In this document: piece by piece, positions 9,394 to 17,066 of the stretch
Layout of the letters: each line of letters starts with the position of its first letter
How positions within the stretch are numbered: position 1 is the first letter of the stretch
Source of the DNA: Acinetobacter sp. A47
GTDB lineage: Bacteria; Pseudomonadota; Gammaproteobacteria; Pseudomonadales; Moraxellaceae
Length of the DNA: 64,000 bases
Assembly: GCF_000805455.1 (NCBI RefSeq)
Contig: NZ_JSUS01000071.1
Coordinates: 1-64,000, forward strand
Reading direction: 5' to 3'
The notes under the pieces: generated by a model
The model's database searches: none
Seen by the model: only the letters and a program-made list of their open reading frames with translations
What the model was told of the DNA's origin: nothing
Translations under genes and position numbers: made by a program

Positions 9394-9831
9394 TTATGCA
9401 AAGAGTGGTGGGGCGCGCCCTTGGGGCAATAGAAATAAGCGTTGCAGTGCAAAATAAACATGCTTGAACGCTTGCTGATAAGCCACTAAACGGATCTGGA
9501 TCCGGACCAGTACTTCTTTTACACCCAATTCAGGCGGCAAGACCAGATTGGCATACACCGTACAGTACTGACACTGGTGATTAGGATCGTGATGATCATG
9601 TTTCGGCATCTGGGCCTGAGCATGCTCCAGCTGATGGCTATGCGGCTGGGAGTTATGCGCCGAATGGCTCTGCATGCTTTGTACTTTGGGTAACAGTAGC
9701 GCCTGGGTGATGGTTTCACACACCGGCGCAATCTGGTATTGCTTCGGAAGCAGCGGCTGCAAGAAAACCGCAATCTGTAAACAGACCGCGGTAAATGCCA
9801 GCAACAAGCCCCAACGAAACAAAGACAACAT
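9394..9831 (-). CDS. DUF2946-family protein, copper-receptor companion
   Basis: This 145-residue protein has one N-terminal hydrophobic segment (LLLAFTAVCLQIAVFL), a His-rich middle (HSHQLEHAQAQMPKHDHHDPNH) and a CxxC pair, Cys87 and Cys90 in QCQYC. This is the usual DUF2946 pattern, and the His and Cys residues suggest metal binding at the periplasmic face. It is encoded directly upstream of the OprC-like receptor on the same strand and 20 bases downstream of def. The DUF2946/copper-receptor pairing is recurrent, so a role in copper acquisition or handling is likely, though the biochemical function is not known. Start at the ATG at 9831. Confidence 0.8.
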   Translation of the reverse strand: MLSLFRWGLLLAFTAVCLQIAVFLQPLLPKQYQIAPVCETITQALLLPKVQSMQSHSAHNSQPHSHQLEHAQAQMPKHDHHDPNHQCQYCTVYANLVLPPELGVKEVLVRIQIRLVAYQQAFKHVYFALQRLFLLPQGRAPPLFA

Positions 9832-9851
9832 AGATGAGTGCAGTTTGCAGC

Positions 9852-10382
9852 TTAACGTTTTACTGCAACTTTTTCCTTTTCACGTTGACGAACCACTTTT
9901 TCCACTTTTTCGCGGGCACGCTGACGTTTTAAAGGCGATAGATAATCGACAAAAAGCTTGCCATTTAAGTGATCCATTTCATGTTGGATACAAACAGCGA
10001 GAAGTTCGTCAGCTTCTAACTCAAATGCTTGACCTTCAAGGTTAATTGCCTCGATTTTTACGCGTGACGGACGCTCAACTTTGTCGTATATTTGAGGCAC
10101 AGAGAGACAGCCCTCTTCATATGGCTGGGTCTCTTCGGTCAGTGGAGTGACTTTGGGGTTAATGAACACCATCGGTTGATTTTTCTCTTCCGAGATGTCC
10201 ATAACAATAAGCTGAATATGATGATCAACCTGAGTTGCCGCCAAACCGATACCCGGTGCCTCGTACATGGTTTCAAACATATCTGCTGCAAGCTGACGAA
10301 TTTCATCAGTGACTTCTTCGACTGGCTTGGCAATGGTACGAAGGCGGGGATCAGGAAAACTTAAAATAGGTAATAAGGCCAT
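9852..10382 (-). CDS. def: Peptide deformylase
   Basis: Removes the N-formyl group from nascent polypeptides in the cytoplasm. The 176-residue protein has the three hallmark motifs: GIGLAATQ (44-51), EGCLS (90-94, metal ligand Cys92) and QHEMDH (133-138, ligands His134 and His138 with catalytic Glu). The start at 10382 (MALLPILSF) follows AGGA by seven bases; ten extra upstream codons are not supported. The C-terminus is rich in Lys and Arg. It is divergent from a LysM gene, with dprA and tsaC beyond, a gene grouping common in gammaproteobacteria. No fmt gene follows here. Confidence 0.97.
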   Translation of the reverse strand: MALLPILSFPDPRLRTIAKPVEEVTDEIRQLAADMFETMYEAPGIGLAATQVDHHIQLIVMDISEEKNQPMVFINPKVTPLTEETQPYEEGCLSVPQIYDKVERPSRVKIEAINLEGQAFELEADELLAVCIQHEMDHLNGKLFVDYLSPLKRQRAREKVEKVVRQREKEKVAVKR

Positions 10383-10504
10383 ACTGTCGTCCTCACTTAT
10401 GCCATTGATCAAAAAACCAACTGAAGGGAATGCTTGATCAAAAAATTGTGTGTAAAGTCGTTATTATAACGCAACTACACACATAATTTTCAGGAATTAT
10501 GATA

Positions 10505-11656
10505 ATGAAAAAGGTTTTAAACGGCATACCATCTTTTCATGCCTTGGGGTTAAAAAAACAACTGATTGCGGCTGCAATTTGTGCAGGATTGGGCCTGAGT
10601 GTCAATTTTGCCCATGCTGCCAGCCCGAATGTGAGTCCACCTACGGTTAAAGCTGGGGCACCGCATGTCTATGTGGTGAAAAAAGGCGATACCCTGTGGG
10701 ATATTTCCGGCAAGTTTTTAAAGAAGCCCTGGCGCTGGCCTGAGATCTGGGCAAGCAACAAGCATGTCAAAAATCCGCACTGGATTTATCCGGGTGATCG
10801 CCTGCTATTGTGCAGCCTGAATGGCAGACCACTGATTGGTAAGGACGAAGGCGACGGCTGTGACGGTATTATTCGCCGCTATACCGGCAATACCTCTAAC
10901 CTGCGTCCGCAAGTCCGCATTGAAGCTTTAAATAATAGCGTTCCGGTCATTCCACTCACCCATATCCAGCAATGGCTGGAACGCACCTCTGTCCTGCCTG
11001 CAGAAGCAATTGCCAATACTCCTTATATTCTGGGCACTGCAGATAACCGCGTATTGGCAGGCAAAGGCCAGAGCGTATATGTACGCGGCCAGGGCCTTGA
11101 AAATGGCCAGCGTTATGGGGTGTTCCGTGAAGGCGAGCCTTACATCGTACTGGACCAGAATGGTAAAAAGCAGAATCTGGGGGTTGAACTGACCCAGGTG
11201 GCATCAGGCGTGGCGATTCGTAGTGAAAACGATATCACCACAGTCGAACTGACCGACAGCTATAATGGCGAAGTGCGTCGTGGTGACCGTGTCATGCCGG
11301 AACAGGATGCCATGTTGCCTACCCTATTTTATCCAACCGATGCCAATCAGGTTAAAGACGGCGGTAAAATCATCCGGGTAATGGGTTCGATTGGCACAGC
11401 CGCAAAAAATGGTGTGGTCACCGTTGACCGTGGCAGCGCAGATGGCGTTGAAATCGGGCAGGTATTCAGTATCTATCAGGATGGAGAAACCGTGCGTGAT
11501 CCGAAAACCAAAGAGCAAGTCAAGCTTCCTGGCCAATATCTGGGCAGCCTGATGATCTTCAAGAGCTTTGAACGGATCAGCTATGCCTATGTACTCGACA
11601 GCGAGCTGCCGATCAAGCTAGGTTCAGAGATCAAACCGCCACGTCTGGACGATTAG
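10505..11656 (+). CDS. LysM-domain exported protein
   Basis: A protein of about 383 residues with a Sec signal peptide (cleavage near NFAHA) and one LysM domain early in the mature part (HVYVVKKGDTLWDISGKF ... WIYPGDRLLL), which typically binds peptidoglycan. The remaining 270 residues match the conserved tail of LysM proteins encoded next to dprA and def, with repeated beta-rich stretches but no catalytic motif. The start at 10505 (MKKVLNG) is preferred because AGGA lies nine bases upstream; an ATG six bases earlier would leave only three. It is 10 bases upstream of dprA and probably cotranscribed with it. A cell-envelope role is inferred. Confidence 0.88.
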   Translation: MKKVLNGIPSFHALGLKKQLIAAAICAGLGLSVNFAHAASPNVSPPTVKAGAPHVYVVKKGDTLWDISGKFLKKPWRWPEIWASNKHVKNPHWIYPGDRLLLCSLNGRPLIGKDEGDGCDGIIRRYTGNTSNLRPQVRIEALNNSVPVIPLTHIQQWLERTSVLPAEAIANTPYILGTADNRVLAGKGQSVYVRGQGLENGQRYGVFREGEPYIVLDQNGKKQNLGVELTQVASGVAIRSENDITTVELTDSYNGEVRRGDRVMPEQDAMLPTLFYPTDANQVKDGGKIIRVMGSIGTAAKNGVVTVDRGSADGVEIGQVFSIYQDGETVRDPKTKEQVKLPGQYLGSLMIFKSFERISYAYVLDSELPIKLGSEIKPPRLDD

Positions 11657-11666
11657 GAACCGCACC

Positions 11667-12797
11667 ATGTTGAATCAGCTATCGCCTCATCACTACCATA
11701 CCGTGCTGGTGTGGTACCTGGTTCAACATTCACTTTCCAGTTTTCAAAAAATCCTGCAGTACTTTGGTAGCTGTGAACAGGCAACCCGGCCACAGCGTTT
11801 TGCAGAGTGGTCACAACTCGGCTTGCACGCCAATCATTTAAAACGTCTGGCCGAGTTTCAGACCCCTCAGGGCCGGCAACAGTTTGAACAGCTGGTTCAG
11901 CTGGTCTGCCGTCACAGTGACTTTATTTTAACGCCCGAAGATATCGGTTATCCCACCCAGTTACTTCCCTATCCGGACCGCCCTCCGATCCTGTTCGGGC
12001 AAGGTCAGGCTCAGGCACTCTTACAACCGCAAATTGCCATGGTGGGCAGTCGCAAGCCAAGTCCGCATGGACGCCAGGTGGCTTATGACTTTGCTTATTA
12101 TTTAAGTGAAAAGGGATTTTATATTAGTAGTGGCCTGGCACACGGAATTGATCAGGCAGCCCATCAGGGGGGACTGGTTCATCACCGGACCATCGCAGTG
12201 ACAGGAACAGGCCTGGACACGGTCTACCCTGCCCAGCATCAACAGCTCGCCCGGCAGATCACCTGCTCGGGCGCAATTGTGACGGAATTCCTGCCGACCA
12301 CCAAGCCTTTACAGCAGCATTTTCCTCGCCGTAACCGTATCGTTAGCGGTTTAAGTCTTGGGGTATTGGTGATTGAAGCAGCACTCAAAAGCGGTTCACT
12401 GATTACCGCACATGAAGCCGCCAATCAGGGCAAAATGGTCTTCGCCATTCCCGGCCATATTTATAGCGAGCATCATCAAGGCTGCCATCAACTGATCCGC
12501 GAAGGGGCCATTCTGGTCGATCATCCTGAACAGGTGATTGAGGATCTGGCCTTACCGACCCAGTGGCAAGCCCAGCAGCAACCCGCAACAGAGAGCAGCT
12601 CGGCACCGCCAACGCTACCCGCACATTTAATTGGGCTGTATCAGGTTTTGGACTGGGTCGGACAGGATCTGGACCAGCTGGCGCAGCGTTACCCGACCCC
12701 GATTGCCGACTTAACCGCCCAGTTGATGGAACTGGAATTGCTCGGTTTAAGCATGCAACAGGCCGGTCGCTATTTACGTTGCCGTCCAATGCATTAA
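11667..12797 (+). CDS. dprA: DNA-processing protein DprA/Smf
   Basis: Loads RecA on incoming single-stranded DNA during natural transformation. The 376-residue protein has the helical N-terminal region, the Rossmann-like core with GSRKPS (from about 127) and SGLAHGID (155-162), a GSLITAHEAANQGK segment, and a C-terminal winged-helix region of about 75 residues. Length and motif order are normal, and there is no frameshift. It follows the LysM gene closely and is 38 bases from tsaC. Natural competence is well known in Acinetobacter, which fits an intact dprA. Confidence 0.95.
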   Translation: MLNQLSPHHYHTVLVWYLVQHSLSSFQKILQYFGSCEQATRPQRFAEWSQLGLHANHLKRLAEFQTPQGRQQFEQLVQLVCRHSDFILTPEDIGYPTQLLPYPDRPPILFGQGQAQALLQPQIAMVGSRKPSPHGRQVAYDFAYYLSEKGFYISSGLAHGIDQAAHQGGLVHHRTIAVTGTGLDTVYPAQHQQLARQITCSGAIVTEFLPTTKPLQQHFPRRNRIVSGLSLGVLVIEAALKSGSLITAHEAANQGKMVFAIPGHIYSEHHQGCHQLIREGAILVDHPEQVIEDLALPTQWQAQQQPATESSSAPPTLPAHLIGLYQVLDWVGQDLDQLAQRYPTPIADLTAQLMELELLGLSMQQAGRYLRCRPMH

Positions 12798-12835
12798 ACT
12801 AGTAACCTCTCCCTCTATCCATACCAGTTTATGCC

Positions 12836-13405
12836 ATGATTACCACGTCGATTCCTGAAGCAGCGCAACTCTTACAACAAGGACAGGTTCTGGCTTATCC
12901 GACCGAGGCCGTATGGGGACTAGGTTGCGATCCGTTTAATGAACAGGCTTTTCTACAGATTCTGGAACTCAAACACCGCCCCGTCGAAAAAGGGGTGATT
13001 TTACTGGCCGGACACATCGATCAGGTCGAACATTTGCTTCAGGATTTAAGCCCTGTCATCCGCCAGCAGGTCATCAGCAGCTGGTCAAACCGCCAGCCCT
13101 CCGAACGTGCCACCACCTGGCTGGTACCCGCCGACCAGCACATCCCGAACTGGATCAAGGGCCAGCATCCGCTGGTGGCAGTGCGGGTCACCACCCATCC
13201 GCTCTGTGTGGAGTTATGCCGGCAGTTTGGAGGTTTCATCGTTTCGACCAGTGCCAATCCAGCCGGACAGACACCTGCGCATAACCTGACAGAGGCTCAA
13301 GCCTATTTTGGCAATGCATTACATTATCTTGAGGGCGATTTGGGATTGAGTCGGGAACCGAGCCGCATCCTCAATGCGCTGACCGGTGAAATTGTTCGCG
13401 CATAG
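12836..13405 (+). CDS. tsaC: Threonylcarbamoyl-AMP synthase (YrdC/RimN)
   Basis: Makes threonylcarbamoyl-AMP from threonine, bicarbonate and ATP, the first step of the universal tRNA t6A37 modification. The 189-residue single-domain protein carries the YrdC features: PTEAVWGLGCDPFN near residue 22, a KHRPVEKGVILL segment (KxR-x2-KG variant) and STSANPAGQTP near 140. It is the short stand-alone TsaC form rather than the long Sua5 form. It lies directly downstream of dprA, as in many gammaproteobacteria, and probably belongs to the same transcript as the LysM gene and dprA. The stop is 22 bases from the small-RNA terminator on the opposite strand. Confidence 0.95.
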   Translation: MITTSIPEAAQLLQQGQVLAYPTEAVWGLGCDPFNEQAFLQILELKHRPVEKGVILLAGHIDQVEHLLQDLSPVIRQQVISSWSNRQPSERATTWLVPADQHIPNWIKGQHPLVAVRVTTHPLCVELCRQFGGFIVSTSANPAGQTPAHNLTEAQAYFGNALHYLEGDLGLSREPSRILNALTGEIVRA

Positions 13406-13426
13406 TGATTTAGGTGAATAGCAGAC

Positions 13427-13546
13427 AAAAAAAAGCTCAGTTATATAGGGATAACTGAGCATAAAAAGGATGTGTATAATCACATCCAGAGGGTTCATCA
13501 ATTCGGTGAGCAACTTGTTCATTCTTAAATGAATCATCTTGCTGTG
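13427..13546 (-). ncRNA. Candidate small regulatory RNA, about 120 nt
   Basis: Reading leftward, a sigma70-like promoter (listed separately) predicts a start near 13546. The transcript would contain a 6-bp hairpin (TTCATT / AATGAA, 13518-13533) and then an unpaired stretch of about 25-30 bases. A 7-bp hairpin follows (GGATGTG / CACATCC, 13468-13487) with five U. The last element is a perfect 10-bp hairpin (GCTCAGTTAT / ATAACTGAGC, 13435-13460) ending in eight U (13427-13434). No - strand gene sits close enough upstream to own this terminator, because the EamA gene has its own. The layout resembles an Hfq-dependent small RNA. It lies tail to tail with tsaC, 22 bases beyond its stop. Confidence 0.6.
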
Positions 13547-13552
13547 GCTGGT

Positions 13553-13581
13553 ATTATGAGCTATTCATTCCATTTATACAA
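13553..13581 (-). promoter_or_regulatory. Promoter of the small-RNA candidate
   Basis: On the - strand TTGTAT (13581-13576) and CATAAT (13558-13553) are separated by exactly 17 bases, each with at least four matches to the sigma70 consensus. Predicted start near 13546. Confidence 0.55.
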
Positions 13582-13744
13582 ATTTATTATTTCACTAACA
13601 AAAAGTGTGAAAAGGGCACCAATTTTGTCACTTGAGGTTTTTTAATAAAATTATATTTTTATTTTTATTCAGCTTTTTTCGAGCATAAACCCACGCCCTC
13701 ATAAAAAAATATAGTTGCAAATCAGATAGAAAGAACATTCTCTC

Positions 13745-13790
13745 CAAAAAAAACCGGGTGCGTTTGTTGTTTTTTTAACCAAACACACCG
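13745..13790 (-). terminator. Rho-independent terminator of the EamA gene
   Basis: On the - strand a stem of about 10 bp (GGTGTGTTTG against CAAACGCACC, one wobble) is followed by a run of eight T, 14 bases beyond the EamA stop codon. Confidence 0.75.
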
Positions 13791-13803
13791 CTTCGGTTCA
13801 TCT

Positions 13804-14727
13804 TTATGAGGCAGATTCTGCCAGTTTCACCGGTGCTTTCATGCTTTTCTTTTGCGCCATGATAATCCCGACCAGAATCATGATGCCACCAACGCTATGG
13901 TAAATCGTCCAGTGTTCCGATAACCAGACACTGGCAATAATGGCGGTAAATACCGGCATCAGGTTCATGAAAATACTGGTCCGGTTAGGGCCAATGGCCT
14001 GCACGGCAACCATCCACAACAAGGGAGCAATCAGTGACGGGAACATCCCGGCATAAAGCACGCTTGCCGCATTCGCCGCATTGATGCCATCTAAGCCGAA
14101 CCAGAGTAAAAACGGCAGGTGATACAATAAGGCAAAAGCAATCTGTACATAAAGACTGATCAACAAGGGCAGTTGCAGTTGCCATTTTTTCAGGAATACC
14201 CCATAAAAGGCATAAAACCCGACTGCCAGCACCATCACCGCATCGCCCCAGTGTCCGCCCTGCTCAAACAGGCTGGAGATATGACCTTGGCTCATCACAT
14301 AGATCAGCCCGGCAAAAGACAGCAGACTCCCAAAAATTGCATAGCGGTTCGGCGCATCTTTTAAAATAATGTACGAGATAAAAATCGTAAAAACAGGCAC
14401 AAAGGCATTTACAATGCCCATATTGGTCGCAGTGGTGTAATGCGCTGCGGTATAGGACAAACCTTGATACAGCACCATGCCAAACGCACTGAGCACAGCC
14501 AGTTTTGGAATAAACGGCCGGATCAAGGCACGTTGCTTCCAGACTTGAGGCAACATAAACGGCGTCAAGATCACAAAGGCAACAAACCAGCGATAGAAAC
14601 TGATACTGACTGGCGAAATATAATCTGCCACGTAACGGGTAACCGCAATGTTGAGTGACCAAATCAATACGGCAATCAAGGGCAACACAAATGCCCATTT
14701 CTGGTATTTACTGAACTGACCCATCAT
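13804..14727 (-). CDS. EamA-family (DMT) transporter
   Basis: An inner-membrane drug/metabolite transporter superfamily protein of about 307 residues with ten hydrophobic segments and the two-fold EamA repeat. The first half contains LIWSLNIAVTRYVADYISPVSISFYRW, and the second half restarts near GDAVMVLAVGFYAFYGV and ends with HWTIYHSVGGIMILVGI. The start is one of two adjacent ATG codons at 14727 or 14724; the ATG at 14748 is less likely. Substrates in this family are amino acids, metabolites or drugs, and none can be assigned here. The C-terminal tail is basic. The gene has its own terminator and sits between the small-RNA region and a TetR gene on the same strand. Confidence 0.85.
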   Translation of the reverse strand: MMGQFSKYQKWAFVLPLIAVLIWSLNIAVTRYVADYISPVSISFYRWFVAFVILTPFMLPQVWKQRALIRPFIPKLAVLSAFGMVLYQGLSYTAAHYTTATNMGIVNAFVPVFTIFISYIILKDAPNRYAIFGSLLSFAGLIYVMSQGHISSLFEQGGHWGDAVMVLAVGFYAFYGVFLKKWQLQLPLLISLYVQIAFALLYHLPFLLWFGLDGINAANAASVLYAGMFPSLIAPLLWMVAVQAIGPNRTSIFMNLMPVFTAIIASVWLSEHWTIYHSVGGIMILVGIIMAQKKSMKAPVKLAESAS

Positions 14728-14827
14728 TTTCTCACAATATCTCAGCAATGGGCATATTGTGAAAGATGTCCAAAATAATTGAAATATCGTATTTCAGACA
14801 TTTATATCGCGCTTACGACATCCTTGT

Positions 14828-15472
14828 CTAAAACAGCTCCCAGCTGCGCATGGCATGCTCCACCACTTTATGTAACTGCTCGACCGTGGCACCATCTCTT
14901 GCCTGCATGGTCAGCCCTTGCAGCACTGTGGCATAAAAGTCGGCCATTTCCTGTAAAGGCGCTGTGGCTGCCAGGTCTCCACTGGCCACCCCTTGCATCA
15001 GGCGATCCAGCAGCCTTTGCTTGATCTGCAAGCGTTTTTCCAAAATATTATGCTGAATGGCTTGCGCATTGTCAGAACAGTTCATGGTGGCCACCACCAG
15101 CATGCAGCCCGACGGCTTGTCTGGCTGTACTAAACGCTGCACGTTGTCATACAGAAACAGCTCAAAAGCAACCTTGGCAGTTCTGGCTTCTAAAAAGATG
15201 GTCTCAATGGGGCAGGCCTCATGCGCCAGATAATAATCGATACATTTATAAAACAGCCCTGCCTTATCCCCAAAACTGCTATACAGGCTCGGTGCTGTCA
15301 GTTCAAGTGCATGGGTCAACTCACTGATCGAGGTTGCTTCATAGCCATGCTCCCAAAAGAGCAGCATGGCCTTTTGTAATGCCTGCTGCTCGTTAAAGCA
15401 CTTCGGACGGCCACGCTTTTTTTTCAAGCTGTCATCACAGGGTGCTACTGTTGGCTCATGCGGATTGGTCAT
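14828..15472 (-). CDS. TetR-family transcriptional repressor
   Basis: A protein of about 214 residues with an N-terminal helix-turn-helix (KAMLLFWEHGYEATSISELT ... LYSSFGDKAGLFYKCIDYYL, about 35-80) preceded by a basic stretch KKKRGRPKCF. The ligand domain resembles the C-terminal region typical of AcrR/YxaF-like regulators, with a Cys in SGCMLVVATMNCSDNA. It is divergent from an MFS exporter, and the spacer carries two GATC-centred palindromic sites. The same pair of sites recurs before the second MFS gene, so this repressor probably controls itself and both exporters. The ATG at 15472 is used; one three codons upstream is possible. Confidence 0.88.
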   Translation of the reverse strand: MTNPHEPTVAPCDDSLKKKRGRPKCFNEQQALQKAMLLFWEHGYEATSISELTHALELTAPSLYSSFGDKAGLFYKCIDYYLAHEACPIETIFLEARTAKVAFELFLYDNVQRLVQPDKPSGCMLVVATMNCSDNAQAIQHNILEKRLQIKQRLLDRLMQGVASGDLAATAPLQEMADFYATVLQGLTMQARDGATVEQLHKVVEHAMRSWELF

Positions 15473-15489
15473 AGCTGTCACAATATTTC

Positions 15490-15560
15490 ATAACGATCAC
15501 TAATAAATTAATTGACGGGATGATTTTTATCAACTATTTTATTTTATATCGATCGCTATA
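15490..15560 (+). promoter_or_regulatory. Divergent promoter with two TetR-type operators
   Basis: Two imperfect palindromes centred on GATC, ATAAC-GATC-ACTAA (GATC at 15495) and ATATC-GATC-GCTAT (GATC at 15551), flank a promoter for the MFS gene: TTGACG (15512-15517), 17 bases, TATTTT (15535-15540). On the opposite strand TTGATA (15533-15528), 17 bases, TAATTT (15510-15505) would serve the TetR gene, so the left site overlaps its start. Binding by the adjacent TetR protein is inferred. Confidence 0.6.
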
Positions 15561-15616
15561 AAAACTAATATATTTCAATTCTTATTGTTATCTATTTAAC
15601 AATAAAGGAAATTCTT

Positions 15617-16837
15617 ATGGAAAACTCTACTCCGGCCAAACTCAGCCAACTAGATGCCAGTGTCTCTCAAGGCAACTGGTTTGCCTTGCTCTCAGTCACC
15701 TTTAGTGCGTTTGCGCTGGTCACCGGTGAATTTCTGGCAATTGGCGTACTCAATGACATTGCCAGAGACTTTCAGGTTTCTGTCGGTACGGCAGGTTTGA
15801 CCGTTTCGCTCACCGCAATTGTCGGGATGTTTGCTGCCGTCCTGATCCCGGTATCATCGAAAACGCTGGATCGTCGCTCATTACTGTTACTGTTGACCCT
15901 GTTCATGATTATTGCGAATTTGCTGACCGCATTTGCTCCCAATTTTATGATTTTATTAGCAGGACGTATCCTCCTCGGGGTTGCTGTCGGCGGGTTCTGG
16001 GCCACAGCCGTAGCATTGAGCGGGCGTCTGGCCCCACCCCATTTGCCAATTGCCAAGGCAACAGCATGGGTTGCTTTCGGAGTGACCTTGGCCAGTGTAT
16101 TAGGTGTCCCGATGGGCACCTGGCTGGCCCAGTACCAGGGCTGGCAAACCTCATTTACAGCAATTTCATTGATGGGCGTACTCCTGCTTATCTTTCAGTA
16201 TCTCTATCTGCCACAGCTCAAGCCATCTTCATCTTTGCGCTGGAAAGAGCTGCCGATCCTGCTGCAACACCCTGCCGCCCGCAAAGGACTGATCATTTTT
16301 CTGTTTATGGGCTTTGCGCATTTTGCTGCATATAGCTACTTTTCTGCCTTTTTTAAATATGAGCTCGATTTTTCTGACAGCCTGATCAGCCGTTTATTGC
16401 TGGTCTATGGTATTGCCGGAATTTTTGGCAATGTTTTTGCAGGTTACCTCGGCCAGATCAATATCCGTTATACCTTTGCCGTGAGTGCGGTTGCATTCCT
16501 GCTGGCCTTTTTAAGCCTGCCACTCTGCGGGACACAGGTTTTGCTTGCCATCATGTTAACCGCATTATGGGGTTTTGCTTATGGCATCATTCCAACGGCA
16601 GTCAACATCTGGATGTTTACCCATGCGCCTGAAGCGGTTGAAAAGGGCATGCCGATGGTGACCCTGACCTTTTTAATCCTGATTGCACTCGGCAGTATGT
16701 TCGGTGGAGTGATTGTCGATCACTTTGACGGAACGGTATTGTTTTTTACAATGCTTCCTTTAATCATTCTGTCCTTGATCCTGATCTTTACCCTGGCACG
16801 TGGCCTCAATAATCCGAAAGCCGCCACTCACCGCTAG
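15617..16837 (+). CDS. MFS exporter of the DHA1 type, copy 1
   Basis: A 406-residue major facilitator with 12 hydrophobic segments, similar to the SotB/YdeA/PbuE group of sugar, purine and drug efflux proteins. Visible landmarks are FALVTGEFLAIGVLNDIARDF in the first helix, LDRRSLLLLLTL (motif-A position), GRILLGVAVGGFWATAVALSGRLAP (motif C region) and ALWGFAYGIIPTAVNIWMF in the second half. The start at 15617 follows AAAGGA. It is a paralogue of the MFS gene at 17067, with near-identical phrases and the same promoter cassette, showing tandem duplication. Regulation by the divergent TetR gene is likely. The substrate is unknown. Confidence 0.9.
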   Translation: MENSTPAKLSQLDASVSQGNWFALLSVTFSAFALVTGEFLAIGVLNDIARDFQVSVGTAGLTVSLTAIVGMFAAVLIPVSSKTLDRRSLLLLLTLFMIIANLLTAFAPNFMILLAGRILLGVAVGGFWATAVALSGRLAPPHLPIAKATAWVAFGVTLASVLGVPMGTWLAQYQGWQTSFTAISLMGVLLLIFQYLYLPQLKPSSSLRWKELPILLQHPAARKGLIIFLFMGFAHFAAYSYFSAFFKYELDFSDSLISRLLLVYGIAGIFGNVFAGYLGQINIRYTFAVSAVAFLLAFLSLPLCGTQVLLAIMLTALWGFAYGIIPTAVNIWMFTHAPEAVEKGMPMVTLTFLILIALGSMFGGVIVDHFDGTVLFFTMLPLIILSLILIFTLARGLNNPKAATHR

Positions 16838-16847
16838 CCATCCAGCA

Positions 16848-16869
16848 GGCTGGATCACCCGATCCAGCC
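16848..16869. terminator. Hairpin after MFS copy 1
   Basis: GGCTGGATC and GATCCAGCC form a perfect 9-bp stem with a 4-base loop, followed by a second stem, GCATGC-CTCA-GCATGC. There is no T run, so intrinsic termination is only possible. It separates the first MFS gene from the promoter of the second. Confidence 0.4.
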
Positions 16870-16945
16870 GCATGCCTCAGCATGCTTGCCAGTTTCACCG
16901 GTCAGATGAATTATTTTCTTTGTCATCTCGCTGAAATATATTTTC

Positions 16946-17010
16946 ATAATGATCACTATAAAATATATTGACGAGCCTGGTTTTGTCCCATATTTTATAT
17001 CGATCATTAC
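16946..17010 (+). promoter_or_regulatory. Second copy of the operator/promoter cassette
   Basis: This is the same arrangement as before the first MFS gene. ATAAT-GATC-ACTAT (GATC at 16951), TTGACG (16968-16973), 17 bases, TATTTT (16991-16996) and ATATC-GATC-ATTAC (GATC at 17002) follow in order. The left site lies 17 bases before the -35 box in both copies; the right site is five bases closer here. Confidence 0.6.
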
Positions 17011-17066
17011 AAAATAAAATTAAAGCTCTCGCTTTTATCAAGGCACTGATCTATCAGGAAACCTCC

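Larger units (their letters stand above)
13406..13803. other. 398-bp gene-free stretch containing a small-RNA candidate
   Basis: No protein gene is convincing. A reading frame on the - strand (13319-13537) crosses two terminator-like hairpins and is probably not translated. The left third holds a promoter and hairpins that look like a small RNA. The middle, about 13580-13740, is very AT-rich with nothing recognised. The right end holds the terminator of the EamA gene. Confidence 0.6.

Noticed and set aside
7209..9831. Siderophore receptor
   Set aside because: The copper ligand motif CxxxM/HxM and DUF2946 neighbour fit the copper receptor family better. No siderophore genes are near.
13319..13537. 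72-codon frame on the - strand over the small-RNA region
   Set aside because: It crosses two hairpins with U-runs that look like terminators and continues antisense into tsaC. A non-coding RNA explains the region better.
16848..16885. Integrative element end or attachment site
   Set aside because: The two short hairpins have no matching direct repeat elsewhere in the window and no integrase gene.
16968..17066. N-terminal extension of MFS copy 2
   Set aside because: It would start at a TTG within the -35 box, and its residues do not align with MFS copy 1. The ATG at 17067 has a ribosome-binding site.
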